Assembly (NCBI GenBank): GCA_015061315.1
Contig: SUWV01000007.1
Coordinates: 1-64,000 of the forward strand
Length of the DNA stretch: 64,000 bases
Source: Lentimicrobiaceae bacterium
Lineage (GTDB): Bacteria; Bacteroidota; Bacteroidia; Bacteroidales; F082
Direction of reading: 5' to 3'
Translations under genes and position numbers: made by a program
Part shown: piece by piece, positions 42,730-51,594 of the stretch
How positions within the stretch are numbered: position 1 is the first letter of the stretch
Layout: every line of letters begins with the position of its first letter
Notes under the pieces: model-generated
What the model was told of the DNA's origin: nothing
Database searches by the model: none
What the model saw: the letters and a program-made list of their open reading frames with translations, nothing else

Positions 42730-44295
42730 ATGAAGATTAAGCAACAGAATATAAACAAATCATTACTGATATTGTTGTCGCTAAGTTTCTTTGTCAGAGC
42801 TGTTTTGGCGATGATTGTTGAATTTGGCAACGACGAAGTTTATTATTGGACCTACGCCATGTATCCCGATTGGAGTCATTTCGATCATCCTCCTATGGTG
42901 GGCTGGCTTATTCAGCTTTTTAGTTGTAACTTGTTGTTCGATAGTGAGTTCTTTCTGCGACTTTCATCTGTTGTCTTTATGACAATCAATACTTATTTGG
43001 TATTTCTGATTGGAAAACAAGTTAAGAACGAACAGACTGGATTTTACGCTGCATTGCTTTATACAGCCTCGATTTACGCTTTTGTGATGACGGGAATTTT
43101 TATTTTGCCAGATACACCATTGAGTATCTTTACTTTACTTGCAGTATTACAGTTTGTTAAATATTTTCAGTATGAGAAAAACAAACATATGCTATTAGCA
43201 GGATTGTTTACAGGCTTGGCGATGTTATCGAAATATTCAGGTGTTTTTGTATGGGTAGGCGTTGGATTGTATGTTATTATTTATGCCAGAAAAGAATTTA
43301 AGAATCCTTTTTTATATTTATCAGCTTTAATATCAGTGGTTTGTATGTTGCCTGTCCTGATTTGGAATCTAAATAACGATTTTATTAGCTTCACCTTTCA
43401 TGGAGGCAGAGTCGGTTTCTTCGGAGACTTCCACCCTGAATATTTTTTGACAGAAATAATCGGAGAGTTAGGATATAATAATCCTGTAAATTATGTGTTG
43501 ATAATCATATCTTTAGTCGCTTTGATAAAAGGAAAGAATTTTGTTGCTGACATGCCTAAGCGATTGATTTTGTGTTTAAGTCTCCCGTTGATATTATTAT
43601 TCTGGTTCTTCTCATTGACACGTGAGATATTGCCACATTGGACAGCTCCGTCTTTTGTATTGTTATTGATTTTTGTGGCTGCACAACTTGCTGATAAGTA
43701 TGAAGTTAAAGATGAAAATGTAATTATTCCAAAGTCGATTGTCGTATCTCTTTCCGTTTTGATTATTACCTTAATATTAGGTGTTACGGAGATTAAAACA
43801 GGATTCATTCCTTTGAATTTCTCGGAACGTTCTAAAACAGTGCAGCGATATGGTGAAGGCGATTTTACTCTTGATATGTATGGTTGGCGTAAGATTAAGC
43901 CTGAATTTCAAGAGGTTAGACGAGATGCAATAGAGAATAACCTGATGAAAGAGTCTGACGGAATGATAGCTTTGAAATGGTATCCTTTGGCGAATTTTGA
44001 TTATTATGTCGCATATCCCTTAGGTATTGATATGTATGGATTTAGAGATCCGGCAGAGATACATAAATACGCTTGGATTAATAAGGAAAGAGGCGATTTG
44101 AAATTGGGTGAAGATTATTGGTTTCTGACAGAAAGCTTTGATTATTACGAACCTAATAAATATTTGAAACCATATTTTAATGAGATAATTCCAATAGATA
44201 CCATTAACATAGAGCGTTGTGGTAAAACAGCTAAATATGTTTTTGTGTATAAATTAGACAATTTGAAAAAGATTCCTCAGACATGGTTTGAATGA
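42730..44295 (+). CDS. GT39-family membrane glycosyltransferase
   Basis: This 521-residue GT-C protein has about ten to twelve membrane helices. The first periplasmic loop carries the acidic pair and HPP motif (NDEVYYWTYAMYPDWSHFDHPP, quoted by its ends: NDEVYYW and HFDHPPMVGW, about residues 33-60), as in PMT/ArnT-type enzymes. These move a sugar from a polyprenyl phosphate to protein or lipid A in the periplasm. The DPM1-like enzyme at 8366-9103 could make its donor. The C-terminal 150 residues are soluble. Confidence 0.8.
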   Translation: MKIKQQNINKSLLILLSLSFFVRAVLAMIVEFGNDEVYYWTYAMYPDWSHFDHPPMVGWLIQLFSCNLLFDSEFFLRLSSVVFMTINTYLVFLIGKQVKNEQTGFYAALLYTASIYAFVMTGIFILPDTPLSIFTLLAVLQFVKYFQYEKNKHMLLAGLFTGLAMLSKYSGVFVWVGVGLYVIIYARKEFKNPFLYLSALISVVCMLPVLIWNLNNDFISFTFHGGRVGFFGDFHPEYFLTEIIGELGYNNPVNYVLIIISLVALIKGKNFVADMPKRLILCLSLPLILLFWFFSLTREILPHWTAPSFVLLLIFVAAQLADKYEVKDENVIIPKSIVVSLSVLIITLILGVTEIKTGFIPLNFSERSKTVQRYGEGDFTLDMYGWRKIKPEFQEVRRDAIENNLMKESDGMIALKWYPLANFDYYVAYPLGIDMYGFRDPAEIHKYAWINKERGDLKLGEDYWFLTESFDYYEPNKYLKPYFNEIIPIDTINIERCGKTAKYVFVYKLDNLKKIPQTWFE

Positions 44296-44435
44296 ATACC
44301 TAAAAGAGGGTGTGATGATGTTGAATCTTAATGAATATTAACGAAATATGTTAATTTTTGAGACTTTTTAGTTAAAAATTATTTAGTTATTGAAATTTCT
44401 TTGAAAAACACTTGACAAAGCCACATTAGGTTTAT

Positions 44436-44443
44436 TATTTTTG
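44436..44443 (+). promoter_or_regulatory. -7 promoter element for the DUF2851 gene
   Basis: TATTTTTG, 27 bp before the ATG. A TTG lies 21 bp upstream (44412-44414), fitting a -33 element. Confidence 0.6.
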
Positions 44444-44470
44444 CATTACCAAAATTTATAAACCTAAGCC

Positions 44471-45736
44471 ATGAAAGAAGAATTTATATATTATCTGTGG
44501 GAAAATCGTCTGTTACATCTTGATTTGAAAACGACCGATAATGAGGAGATTACGATTCTATCGGTAGGAATTCGTAATCATGATTCGGGGGCTGACTTTG
44601 TTAATGCTCGTATTAAAATAGGTGATGCATTGTGGGCTGGTCAGGTTGAGATTCATGTTCGCGCTTCAGATTGGTTTAAACATAATCATCATAATGATGC
44701 TAACTACGATAGTGTAATATTACATGTGGTTTACGAAAACGACACAGATAGTTTGAAGATTCCTACTCTTGAAATAAAAGACAAATTTGATCTTTCCATA
44801 TTTCATAAATATAATTGGTTTTTTGGTTCTAGGAATTGGATTCCTTGTGGTGAATTTGTTGGTGGCGTTCAGAATTTTACGCTTATCTCATGGTTAGATA
44901 GAATGCTCGTTGAGCATCTTGAGAATGAATGTAAAGATCTGGATTTTAAGTTGAAGAACAATCATTATGATTGGGAACAGGCTTTCTATCAGAGACTGAT
45001 GCGGTATTTTGGTTTGAAGGTTAATAATGATTCTTTTGAGTATTTGTCGAGGATATTACCTTTGAATCTTCTCTTGCGACATCGCGATAATGATATTTAT
45101 ATCGAATCGATGATGTTTGGTTGCGCAGGCTTCCTTGAAAGGGATTTTGAAGAGGATTATCCTTCACTGTTGAAAAGGGATTTTATGATGCTGAAGTCGA
45201 AATTTGGATTGAAAGTCATGCCTCTTTCTAACTGGAAATTTCTTCGACTTAGACCACCAAACTTTCCCACGATTAGAATCGCTCAGTTGGCGAAGATTAT
45301 TACTAAGAATGGAAATATGTTTTCTAAAATAAGAGATGCTGATGATATACAGGAAATAAGGGATTTGTTTGATGTAGAGTTAAATTCATATTGGGATAAT
45401 CATTTTCAATTTGATAAGACTTCAAAAGTGGAAAGGAGGAAAATACTTGGTAAGACTGCTGTTGATTTGATAATTATAAATGCTATTGTGCCTATGTTGT
45501 TTTATTATGGACATACGCATTCTTTGGAAAGTTATAAAGAAAAGGCTATGAGTTTTTTGGAACAAATTGAAGCTGAAGATAATATGATTATTCGTAACTT
45601 TCAGAATAGTGGTGTTGTGTTGCAAAATGCGTTTCAAACACAAGCAATATTATATATGTATAAATATTATTGTAAGCGGCGACGATGCTTGGAATGCAGG
45701 ATTTATTCGGTACTGTCGAGAAGATGCTCAGAATGA
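44471..45736 (+). CDS. DUF2851 family protein
   Basis: This 421-residue soluble protein belongs to DUF2851, common in Bacteroidota. The N-terminus MKEEFIYYLWENRLL and the segment NHDSGADFVNARIKIGDALWAGQVEIHV are recognisable in part (residues 1-60). No catalytic role is established. The end of the gene lies 3 bp from the end of the convergent transglutaminase gene, without a clear terminator. A short cysteine-rich tail (CKRRRCLECRIYS) is notable and may bind metal. Confidence 0.85.
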   Translation: MKEEFIYYLWENRLLHLDLKTTDNEEITILSVGIRNHDSGADFVNARIKIGDALWAGQVEIHVRASDWFKHNHHNDANYDSVILHVVYENDTDSLKIPTLEIKDKFDLSIFHKYNWFFGSRNWIPCGEFVGGVQNFTLISWLDRMLVEHLENECKDLDFKLKNNHYDWEQAFYQRLMRYFGLKVNNDSFEYLSRILPLNLLLRHRDNDIYIESMMFGCAGFLERDFEEDYPSLLKRDFMMLKSKFGLKVMPLSNWKFLRLRPPNFPTIRIAQLAKIITKNGNMFSKIRDADDIQEIRDLFDVELNSYWDNHFQFDKTSKVERRKILGKTAVDLIIINAIVPMLFYYGHTHSLESYKEKAMSFLEQIEAEDNMIIRNFQNSGVVLQNAFQTQAILYMYKYYCKRRRCLECRIYSVLSRRCSE

Positions 45737-45739
45737 TTG

Positions 45740-47194
45740 TCACTCAACCTTGTATCCTATACAACCGCTGTAACGATTATCGTTACCCAGCATTACGTAT
45801 ATCACTAATGCCCCGCTTTGATTAGGTGTGAGATCCATCGTATAGATGCCGTCGTCTGTGATATTCCATTCGTAATACCATTCTTCGTCATTCACGATGG
45901 CCCATCTTTCACCATTACGTGGCTGTATGCTGAATGTGTATGTATGACCTTTCTTAAGTTTATAATTCATTGGAATGGATATGATATTAAGATTTGCGCC
46001 CATATTGGTATAAATTACCGGAAGTTCTTTGACATTATGTTTTTTGATAAGTTCAAGAAGTTCATGGTTGTCAATACCAGCATCATCCCATTCTTTCTCG
46101 AATAGATTCTCAACATTACGAGCAAGAGGGGTATCAAGAGGATAATGTTGCATCAACATATTCCAATCTTCTTCCGTAGGATCTTCAATATCATATTTGA
46201 TTATGTTAGACCAAACGTCATCTTGATCATGTATGCAGAAACTTATGCCACCTGTTTCCCGCGGCATAAATTCGATACTATAGATGCCGTCACCCTCATA
46301 ATGCCAATCATCTTTTTTATATGAGACCGCATTGTTGTTTGCTATTCCTATATTATGATCAGTTAGCATTTTGACACGTATAGTATAGAATCTACCTATC
46401 TTAAGAGATTCTTGTAACGGGAATTCTATAAATTGAAATTTTCCTTCGCCATCAGCATAAAATGCCGGCAGTGACAATTCGCCTCTCATGACCATGTCGT
46501 AAATGTCATTGGCATTCATTCCATAACTAATCCACAAAGAACTTACGGGAGGTAATGATAAGAATTTACTACGTGAGATAGGTACATCAAGAAGTTGGTA
46601 TGAATTATCAACAGGGAAATGAGTGAGAATCATCCATTCTGGAGATACATCAAACCATATCCAATAATCGTCACTTCGTGTAAATACATTTCCATCAACG
46701 CTGCCCGCACCCCATGTCGGATCTAATAAAATACCATGATCTTTTTTCGTGTATGCAAAGATCCACCCATGTTCATCTGTAGTATACCCATCATGATCTT
46801 TTGTCATACCTCCTACTATTTCAACTCTGATATCTACTGATTTAGCCATGTGATAGAAAAGATTGCAATAAGCCTGACAAACACCCTTTCGTTCATCCCA
46901 GCACTTGTCGGCATCATATATCTTGTAATCTGTATCATAACTTATATTGTCACAAATCCATTTGTAGATAGCGCATATTTTTTCATAATCGTTATTACAT
47001 CCTTCTGTTATTGTTGATGTAACATCAGAATAGTCATATTTTGATTTGATAATATACTGGTTATGTTTATAATTAGGCTTTTTATATAATTCGTTATAAC
47101 CAAAATATATTTTTTCTGGCAGGTGGGAAGCATTCTCCGACACGGCACGAATCGAAACAAACACAAATATTATCACAAATATTCTCTTCAACAT
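45740..47194 (-). CDS. Secreted transglutaminase-like protein
   Basis: I place the start at 47194 (MLKRIFVIIFVFVSIRAVSE), which gives a signal peptide and fits the promoter at 47222-47229; the open frame extends to 47314. The 484-residue product has a transglutaminase/protease core with C106 (GVCQAYC), H142 (DEHGW) and D158 (LLDPTWG). Two downstream beta domains resemble the KY-type peptidase tail. Such proteins may cleave or cross-link peptides; no sorting domain is present. Confidence 0.78.
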   Translation of the reverse strand: MLKRIFVIIFVFVSIRAVSENASHLPEKIYFGYNELYKKPNYKHNQYIIKSKYDYSDVTSTITEGCNNDYEKICAIYKWICDNISYDTDYKIYDADKCWDERKGVCQAYCNLFYHMAKSVDIRVEIVGGMTKDHDGYTTDEHGWIFAYTKKDHGILLDPTWGAGSVDGNVFTRSDDYWIWFDVSPEWMILTHFPVDNSYQLLDVPISRSKFLSLPPVSSLWISYGMNANDIYDMVMRGELSLPAFYADGEGKFQFIEFPLQESLKIGRFYTIRVKMLTDHNIGIANNNAVSYKKDDWHYEGDGIYSIEFMPRETGGISFCIHDQDDVWSNIIKYDIEDPTEEDWNMLMQHYPLDTPLARNVENLFEKEWDDAGIDNHELLELIKKHNVKELPVIYTNMGANLNIISIPMNYKLKKGHTYTFSIQPRNGERWAIVNDEEWYYEWNITDDGIYTMDLTPNQSGALVIYVMLGNDNRYSGCIGYKVE

Positions 47195-47221
47195 ACGAAT
47201 ATACAACTTTGGTTGGTTCTG

Positions 47222-47229
47222 CAAAAATA
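47222..47229 (-). promoter_or_regulatory. -7 promoter element for the transglutaminase gene
   Basis: TATTTTTG on the minus strand, 27 bp before the chosen start. It supports the shorter protein. Confidence 0.5.
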
Positions 47230-47356
47230 GTAAATTATCGTCATAAAAATTTTTAAAAGTAGTTCCGTACGTGGTGCCTATAAATAAGTCGTTTAAAAAT
47301 ATTTCAACAGACAAATACTTTTGTACAGCGCATGAATTTTCATTTGAAAAATATTC

Positions 47357-47364
47357 TATCTTTG
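47357..47364 (+). promoter_or_regulatory. -7 promoter element for the outer-membrane protein gene
   Basis: TATCTTTG, 71 bp before the ATG at 47436. Confidence 0.5.
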
Positions 47365-47435
47365 CAAAGCATATTAACGCTTGTTATTGACGTGATTGTC
47401 GGATACGCATAAAATTATTAATCTAAATTTATATT

Positions 47436-48104
47436 ATGAAGAAATTATTACTTGTTTTAGCTTTTGTTATTATGTCTTTTGTTTCAAATGCTCAGTTGTT
47501 TGTGGCAGGAAGTGTTTCCGCTAATTATTCTGGTGGTTCAACTGAATATACTTCACCTTTTCATACAAAAGATGATAAACCTCAAAAATTTAACTTTGCA
47601 ATTACGCCTGCTGTAGGTTATATGATTCCGGGAAAAAGTTATGGCTTTGGCTTGAGTTTGGGTTATGCGTATGCTTCTGAGAAAGATTGTGATTATTATA
47701 ATGATTTCAACGGTGATGTTTTGGTGACGAGTAGTACTAAAAAATTTTCAAATGCTTTCGATATAGCTCCGTTCTTTCGCTACGCTTACGCTAAATTTGA
47801 TAAGATAACATTATATGTAGATGCTAAGATGCCTATTGGTGTGGTTAAGAATAATACTAAAAGTGATAATGTAACAAGAGAATTAGGAAAGGCGTTTGTT
47901 ATAGGAGCTCGCTTGATACCTGGTCTAACATATAAGTTTAATGATCATATTTTGTTTACAACAGAAATAGGTTTGTTGAGTATCAATTATATGCACACAA
48001 AGATAACAACTTTCTCATCAAATGTCGTAGATAAAACCAATGACTTCACAATTGGAGCTAATAACAGAACTGTAGCTTCGTTTGGTTTTGTGTATTTATT
48101 CTAA
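47436..48104 (+). CDS. Outer-membrane beta-barrel protein
   Basis: This 222-residue protein has a signal peptide (about residues 1-19, ending SNAQ) and eight or so amphipathic strands. It ends in VASFGFVYLF, the aromatic terminus of barrels recognised by BAM. It looks like the small OmpX/OmpW-type barrels widespread in Bacteroidota. Function unknown. It has its own promoter and shares a terminator with the convergent slyD gene. Confidence 0.75.
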   Translation: MKKLLLVLAFVIMSFVSNAQLFVAGSVSANYSGGSTEYTSPFHTKDDKPQKFNFAITPAVGYMIPGKSYGFGLSLGYAYASEKDCDYYNDFNGDVLVTSSTKKFSNAFDIAPFFRYAYAKFDKITLYVDAKMPIGVVKNNTKSDNVTRELGKAFVIGARLIPGLTYKFNDHILFTTEIGLLSINYMHTKITTFSSNVVDKTNDFTIGANNRTVASFGFVYLF

Positions 48105-48126
48105 TAACTCGTTGATTTATCGAATA

Positions 48127-48165
48127 AAAAAACAAGCGGCTCTATTGTGAAACCGCTTGTTTTTG
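48127..48165. terminator. Bidirectional terminator between the barrel gene and slyD
   Basis: AAAAACAAGCGG pairs perfectly with CCGCTTGTTTTT (12 bp). It has A and T tracts on both sides, so it can act in both directions. Confidence 0.9.
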
Positions 48166-48180
48166 TTTTATGTCTTTTTA

Positions 48181-48720
48181 TCATTCGCCGCATCCGCCAC
48201 CGCAGCTGTCGCAGCAACTTTGATTGTGGCAGTGACCACCGCCGCAACCTCCACCGAAGTCGGCTTCTGTCAATTCGCGAACGTCTAAAATCTCGCCTGT
48301 GAAATATAATGGCACGCCTGCTAATTCAGGGTTGAAATCGACTTTAACTGTTGTCTCTCCAATTTCTAAAATCTTACCAGGGAATGGTTGATTGTTATTG
48401 TCTGTAAACCATACCTGTGCTCCAACTTTGCATATTGTCTCGTTGAAAACGCCGTCTTGTACGAAGATGTCTTTATTTACATCTAACACGTTTTCAGCTT
48501 TATGTTCGCCGTAACCTTCTTGTGGTGTCAAAGCGAAACCAAATGTTGCGCCTGGCTCTAAACCGTCTAAGTTTTCTTCAAATTTTGGTAACAACATTCC
48601 TTGACCAAATATAGCTTGGAATGGTTGTTCTTTAGTTGTTTCTTGGATAACTTCACCATCGGCTGTCTCGCGATGCAAAACGTATGTCATTGTGACTACT
48701 GTGTTTTTTGCTACTTTCAT
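48181..48720 (-). CDS. slyD: SlyD-like FKBP peptidyl-prolyl isomerase
   Basis: This 179-residue protein has the FKBP domain with an inserted-in-flap domain: FGQGMLLPKFEENLDGLEPG, then a GYGEH segment, then FTGEILDVREL. SlyD-type enzymes fold proteins and chaperone metal. The C-terminal tail (about residues 155-179) is rich in Gly, Cys and His (GGGHCHNQSCCDSCGGGCGE), as in metal-binding SlyD. Cytoplasmic; no signal peptide. Confidence 0.92.
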   Translation of the reverse strand: MKVAKNTVVTMTYVLHRETADGEVIQETTKEQPFQAIFGQGMLLPKFEENLDGLEPGATFGFALTPQEGYGEHKAENVLDVNKDIFVQDGVFNETICKVGAQVWFTDNNNQPFPGKILEIGETTVKVDFNPELAGVPLYFTGEILDVRELTEADFGGGCGGGHCHNQSCCDSCGGGCGE

Positions 48721-48755
48721 TTCTTATTTATTTTATGTTATTTAAATTATAATTG

Positions 48756-50813
48756 TTAATACGTTCCGAATATTTTTCTCAAAATCCATTCAATGGAAAT
48801 GAGCGATAAAATTACAAAAAATAATGATTTCATGTTGATTAAATCTTTATAATCTGTTTCTTCTCTCATTATTGATGTTATTCTTTCATCATTATCAATA
48901 GCTTTCGTGAGTTTGTCTAATTCATTGACGTAGAAATTCTTTCCGCCTGTAAGTGATGATAATAACTGCATCCTTTGTGAATTGGCAACTAAATCTTGTG
49001 CTTCTGCTCCAACATCATCAACGGTAAAACTTCCTTTTTCTGAATATATTATGTTGCCGTATCGTGCTTCAGCTGTGAAATTGTAAATTCCTTTTGGCAA
49101 TGTGCTGATATTTAGATAATACGATTTGTCTTTTTTTGAAAAATAATATTCGTAAATCTTTTTGGTATTTTTGTTGCTTATATTAATTCTCAAATCTGAT
49201 TCGTTTGTCAATTCTTGGCTCGGATTTCTTAAGTCGGCAGTGAAAATGATAGGTTCGTTATTTAGGTAACTTTCTTTATGGTTGATTATTAGCTCTTTGT
49301 CTTTTTCTGTTAAAAGATATTTGACGGATTTTGTAAATATTTCCTCAAAATTATCGTAACTTTTGTTGTTGTAATAATCATATAATTTCCATTTCCAAAT
49401 ATTAGTGCCAAAAAGGAAAGCGTTTTTTCTTTCATCGCTGCTGAAACTCAAAACGGGATTTGAAGTCGAAATGTCGTTGATATTAGCTTGAAGCAGAATG
49501 TCGTGATTGTTTTTGTAAGAAAATTCCAGATGTGGCAATGATAGGGGAGGAAATTTGTTTATTTCATTAACTATTTCGTTATCAATGTTAAAAAGTCCGA
49601 ATGTGTTGTTAAGATATGGTTTGATATCTAAATTACTATTAACAGCTCCCCTGTTAATTTCTATTAAGTTTTGTATTTTGTTAAAAGATTCTATATCAGT
49701 GTTTTCTCCTACGATATAAAATATCGGAAGATCTTTATTTTCTTTTAATGCATGATTTAATTCTTCAAAATTACTCATTCCAAGATATGGGATCTGATGT
49801 AGAAAGATAATGTCATATTCTTTTAAATCAGGAAGTTGCTCGTTAGAAAATATTATCTCTATATCGAAATTGTCGGCGAGAATGTTTTTTATGCTGCCCA
49901 AATCAGGGTGAGGCGATTTTGCATAAAACAGTACCTTATATTGTTTGTCGACTACATTGATAAACAATCTTTTGCTGTTATTCTTTGTTGTGAGTTCGTC
50001 CTCGATTTCTTCAATCTGAATGTCTATTTGTTTCGCGCCTTCTTCGCCAGAGTCGATACTGAAATCTATTGTGTTAGAAAAACGATTTGTATTGACAGGA
50101 ATTTCTACTTCTTCAATAATTTCGTTATCAACTAAAAGTTTGACATTTATAGTTTTGTTGCGGCAGTTATTTGCATTCGCTACTAATCTTATAGGGATTG
50201 TTGTCTCTGTTGGAACGCTTTTGTTGTAAAATACATCCTTGATATACAAATCTGGATAATTTGTTGTGTCTCCGAGTGTTACTGTATAAATTGGAAATGG
50301 AAACGACTCTATGTCCTGCTCCGGAGAATATGATTTGTTGCTGATGCCGTCGGAAAGTAGAATGACGGCTCCTACGTTTTTCTTGTAATAATCTTTCTTA
50401 ATAATTTTTAAGACTTCGTGAATGTCGGTGTAATAATCCTGATAATCAATAGTGTCAAAATCTTTTACTTCATTGCCGAAAAGATATTTGTCGATAGAAT
50501 GTTTTTTATTTAGACTATTAATCAATGTGTCTAAAACGAGAGGATAATCTTTCTTGTAAAATACAGAGTCTTTGTTTAAAATCAAGGAGTTAGAGTTGTC
50601 TTGTGCGATGATTATAGTAGATGGCTCTGTGACTTTATTATTTACCTTTATATAAGGGTTAAAGAAGAGTATAACGATTAGACTTATTGATAAGCTTCTG
50701 ATAATAAACAATATGGTATTTAATAATTTGCTATAATGCTGCTTTTTGTTCGAGATGTACAAAAGCGTAGCGAAGCATAATCCTATTAAAACCGAAATTA
50801 TTATCATCAACAT
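48756..50813 (-). CDS. VWA-like membrane protein of unknown function
   Basis: This 685-residue protein has two N-terminal helices, an extracytoplasmic VWA-type domain with a MIDAS-like DNSNS motif (about residue 72) and VILLSDGISN (about 150-159), a beta-rich middle, and a C-terminal helix near residue 668. It is of the Bacteroidota type of large VWA membrane proteins, often of unknown function. The start is MLMIII at 50813, with the second Met two codons later also possible; a -7 element is 20 bp upstream. Confidence 0.7.
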   Translation of the reverse strand: MLMIIISVLIGLCFATLLYISNKKQHYSKLLNTILFIIRSLSISLIVILFFNPYIKVNNKVTEPSTIIIAQDNSNSLILNKDSVFYKKDYPLVLDTLINSLNKKHSIDKYLFGNEVKDFDTIDYQDYYTDIHEVLKIIKKDYYKKNVGAVILLSDGISNKSYSPEQDIESFPFPIYTVTLGDTTNYPDLYIKDVFYNKSVPTETTIPIRLVANANNCRNKTINVKLLVDNEIIEEVEIPVNTNRFSNTIDFSIDSGEEGAKQIDIQIEEIEDELTTKNNSKRLFINVVDKQYKVLFYAKSPHPDLGSIKNILADNFDIEIIFSNEQLPDLKEYDIIFLHQIPYLGMSNFEELNHALKENKDLPIFYIVGENTDIESFNKIQNLIEINRGAVNSNLDIKPYLNNTFGLFNIDNEIVNEINKFPPLSLPHLEFSYKNNHDILLQANINDISTSNPVLSFSSDERKNAFLFGTNIWKWKLYDYYNNKSYDNFEEIFTKSVKYLLTEKDKELIINHKESYLNNEPIIFTADLRNPSQELTNESDLRINISNKNTKKIYEYYFSKKDKSYYLNISTLPKGIYNFTAEARYGNIIYSEKGSFTVDDVGAEAQDLVANSQRMQLLSSLTGGKNFYVNELDKLTKAIDNDERITSIMREETDYKDLINMKSLFFVILSLISIEWILRKIFGTY

Positions 50814-50833
50814 TTTGGAAAATTAATTGTTTG

Positions 50834-50841
50834 CAAATTTA
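50834..50841 (-). promoter_or_regulatory. -7 promoter element for the VWA protein gene
   Basis: TAAATTTG on the minus strand, 20 bp before 50813. Confidence 0.55.
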
Positions 50842-50929
50842 ATAAAAAGACTTGTAAGAGCATTATTTATAGTTAAAGTTTAATGTTAAAAAAAATTATA
50901 AAATTTTGTGTTTATATTTTTTAATAAAT

Positions 50930-50937
50930 TATTTTTG
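50930..50937 (+). promoter_or_regulatory. -7 promoter element, with -33 element, for the Sua5-like gene
   Basis: TATTTTTG with TTTG at 50905-50908 and a 21-bp spacer. This is the best full Bacteroidota promoter in the window. It lies 13 bp before the ATG at 50951 and rules out the longer frame that opens at 50906. Confidence 0.65.
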
Positions 50938-50950
50938 TTGCAATAAAAAA

Positions 50951-51529
50951 ATGAATGATATGAATGCTTTTGAGTTAGAAGTTAATAAATGTTGTGATTT
51001 GTTAAAAGAAGGTAAAGTTATTATATATCCAACGGATACTATTTGGGGAATTGGTTGTGATGCAACGAATTACGACGCAGTTGAGAAGATATATAAGGTA
51101 AAAGAACGTTCCAAAGGCAAGGGCTTGATAGTGTTGGTTGATAGCATAGAAATGTTAAAGGATTATGTAAATAATTTGCCACCTATCGCTCCTGATATAA
51201 TTCGCGCTGCTAAAAATCCTTTGAGTGTCATATATTCTGAGTCGAAGGGTTTGGCGAAAAATGTATCTTCAGATGGCTCTATTTGCATCCGCGTGGTCGA
51301 TAATGATTTCTGTAAAGCCTTGATTGCTAAGTTGGGACGCCCAATAACTTCAACATCTGCTAATCTCGCAGGCGATATGGCTCCTTCTATTTATGTGGAA
51401 ATCAGCGAGCATATCAAATCGTCGGTTGATTATGTGGTTCAGCTTTATCATGATGTCTTGACAAAACCTAAAGCATCGACAATCATAAGGTTATATGAAG
51501 ATAATCACTTTGATGTTATACGTCAGTGA
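50951..51529 (+). CDS. Sua5/YciO/YrdC-type threonylcarbamoyl-AMP synthase-like protein
   Basis: The 192-residue YrdC domain protein has the signature VIIYPTDTIWGIGCDA near the N-terminus (about residues 22-37), KERSKGKGLIVL, and SICIRVVDND. It ends before a separate Sua5 domain, so it is the short TsaC/YciO type. TsaC makes threonylcarbamoyl-AMP for the t6A modification of tRNA. The start is set by a promoter 13 bp upstream. Its stop codon TGA (51527-51529) opens a heptamer array. Confidence 0.85.
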   Translation: MNDMNAFELEVNKCCDLLKEGKVIIYPTDTIWGIGCDATNYDAVEKIYKVKERSKGKGLIVLVDSIEMLKDYVNNLPPIAPDIIRAAKNPLSVIYSESKGLAKNVSSDGSICIRVVDNDFCKALIAKLGRPITSTSANLAGDMAPSIYVEISEHIKSSVDYVVQLYHDVLTKPKASTIIRLYEDNHFDVIRQ

Positions 51530-51577
51530 CAATTAACAATTGACAATTGACAGTTTACAATTAACAATTTATAGTTT
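51524..51577. repeat. Degenerate 7-bp tandem repeat after the Sua5-like gene
   Basis: From 51529: ACAATTA, ACAATTG, ACAATTG, ACAGTTT, ACAATTA, ACAATTT, ATAGTTT. The stop codon of the upstream gene is part of its first bases. It almost fills the gap before the peptidase gene. Confidence 0.85.
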
Positions 51578-51594
51578 GTTTATTAGAAGAAGAT

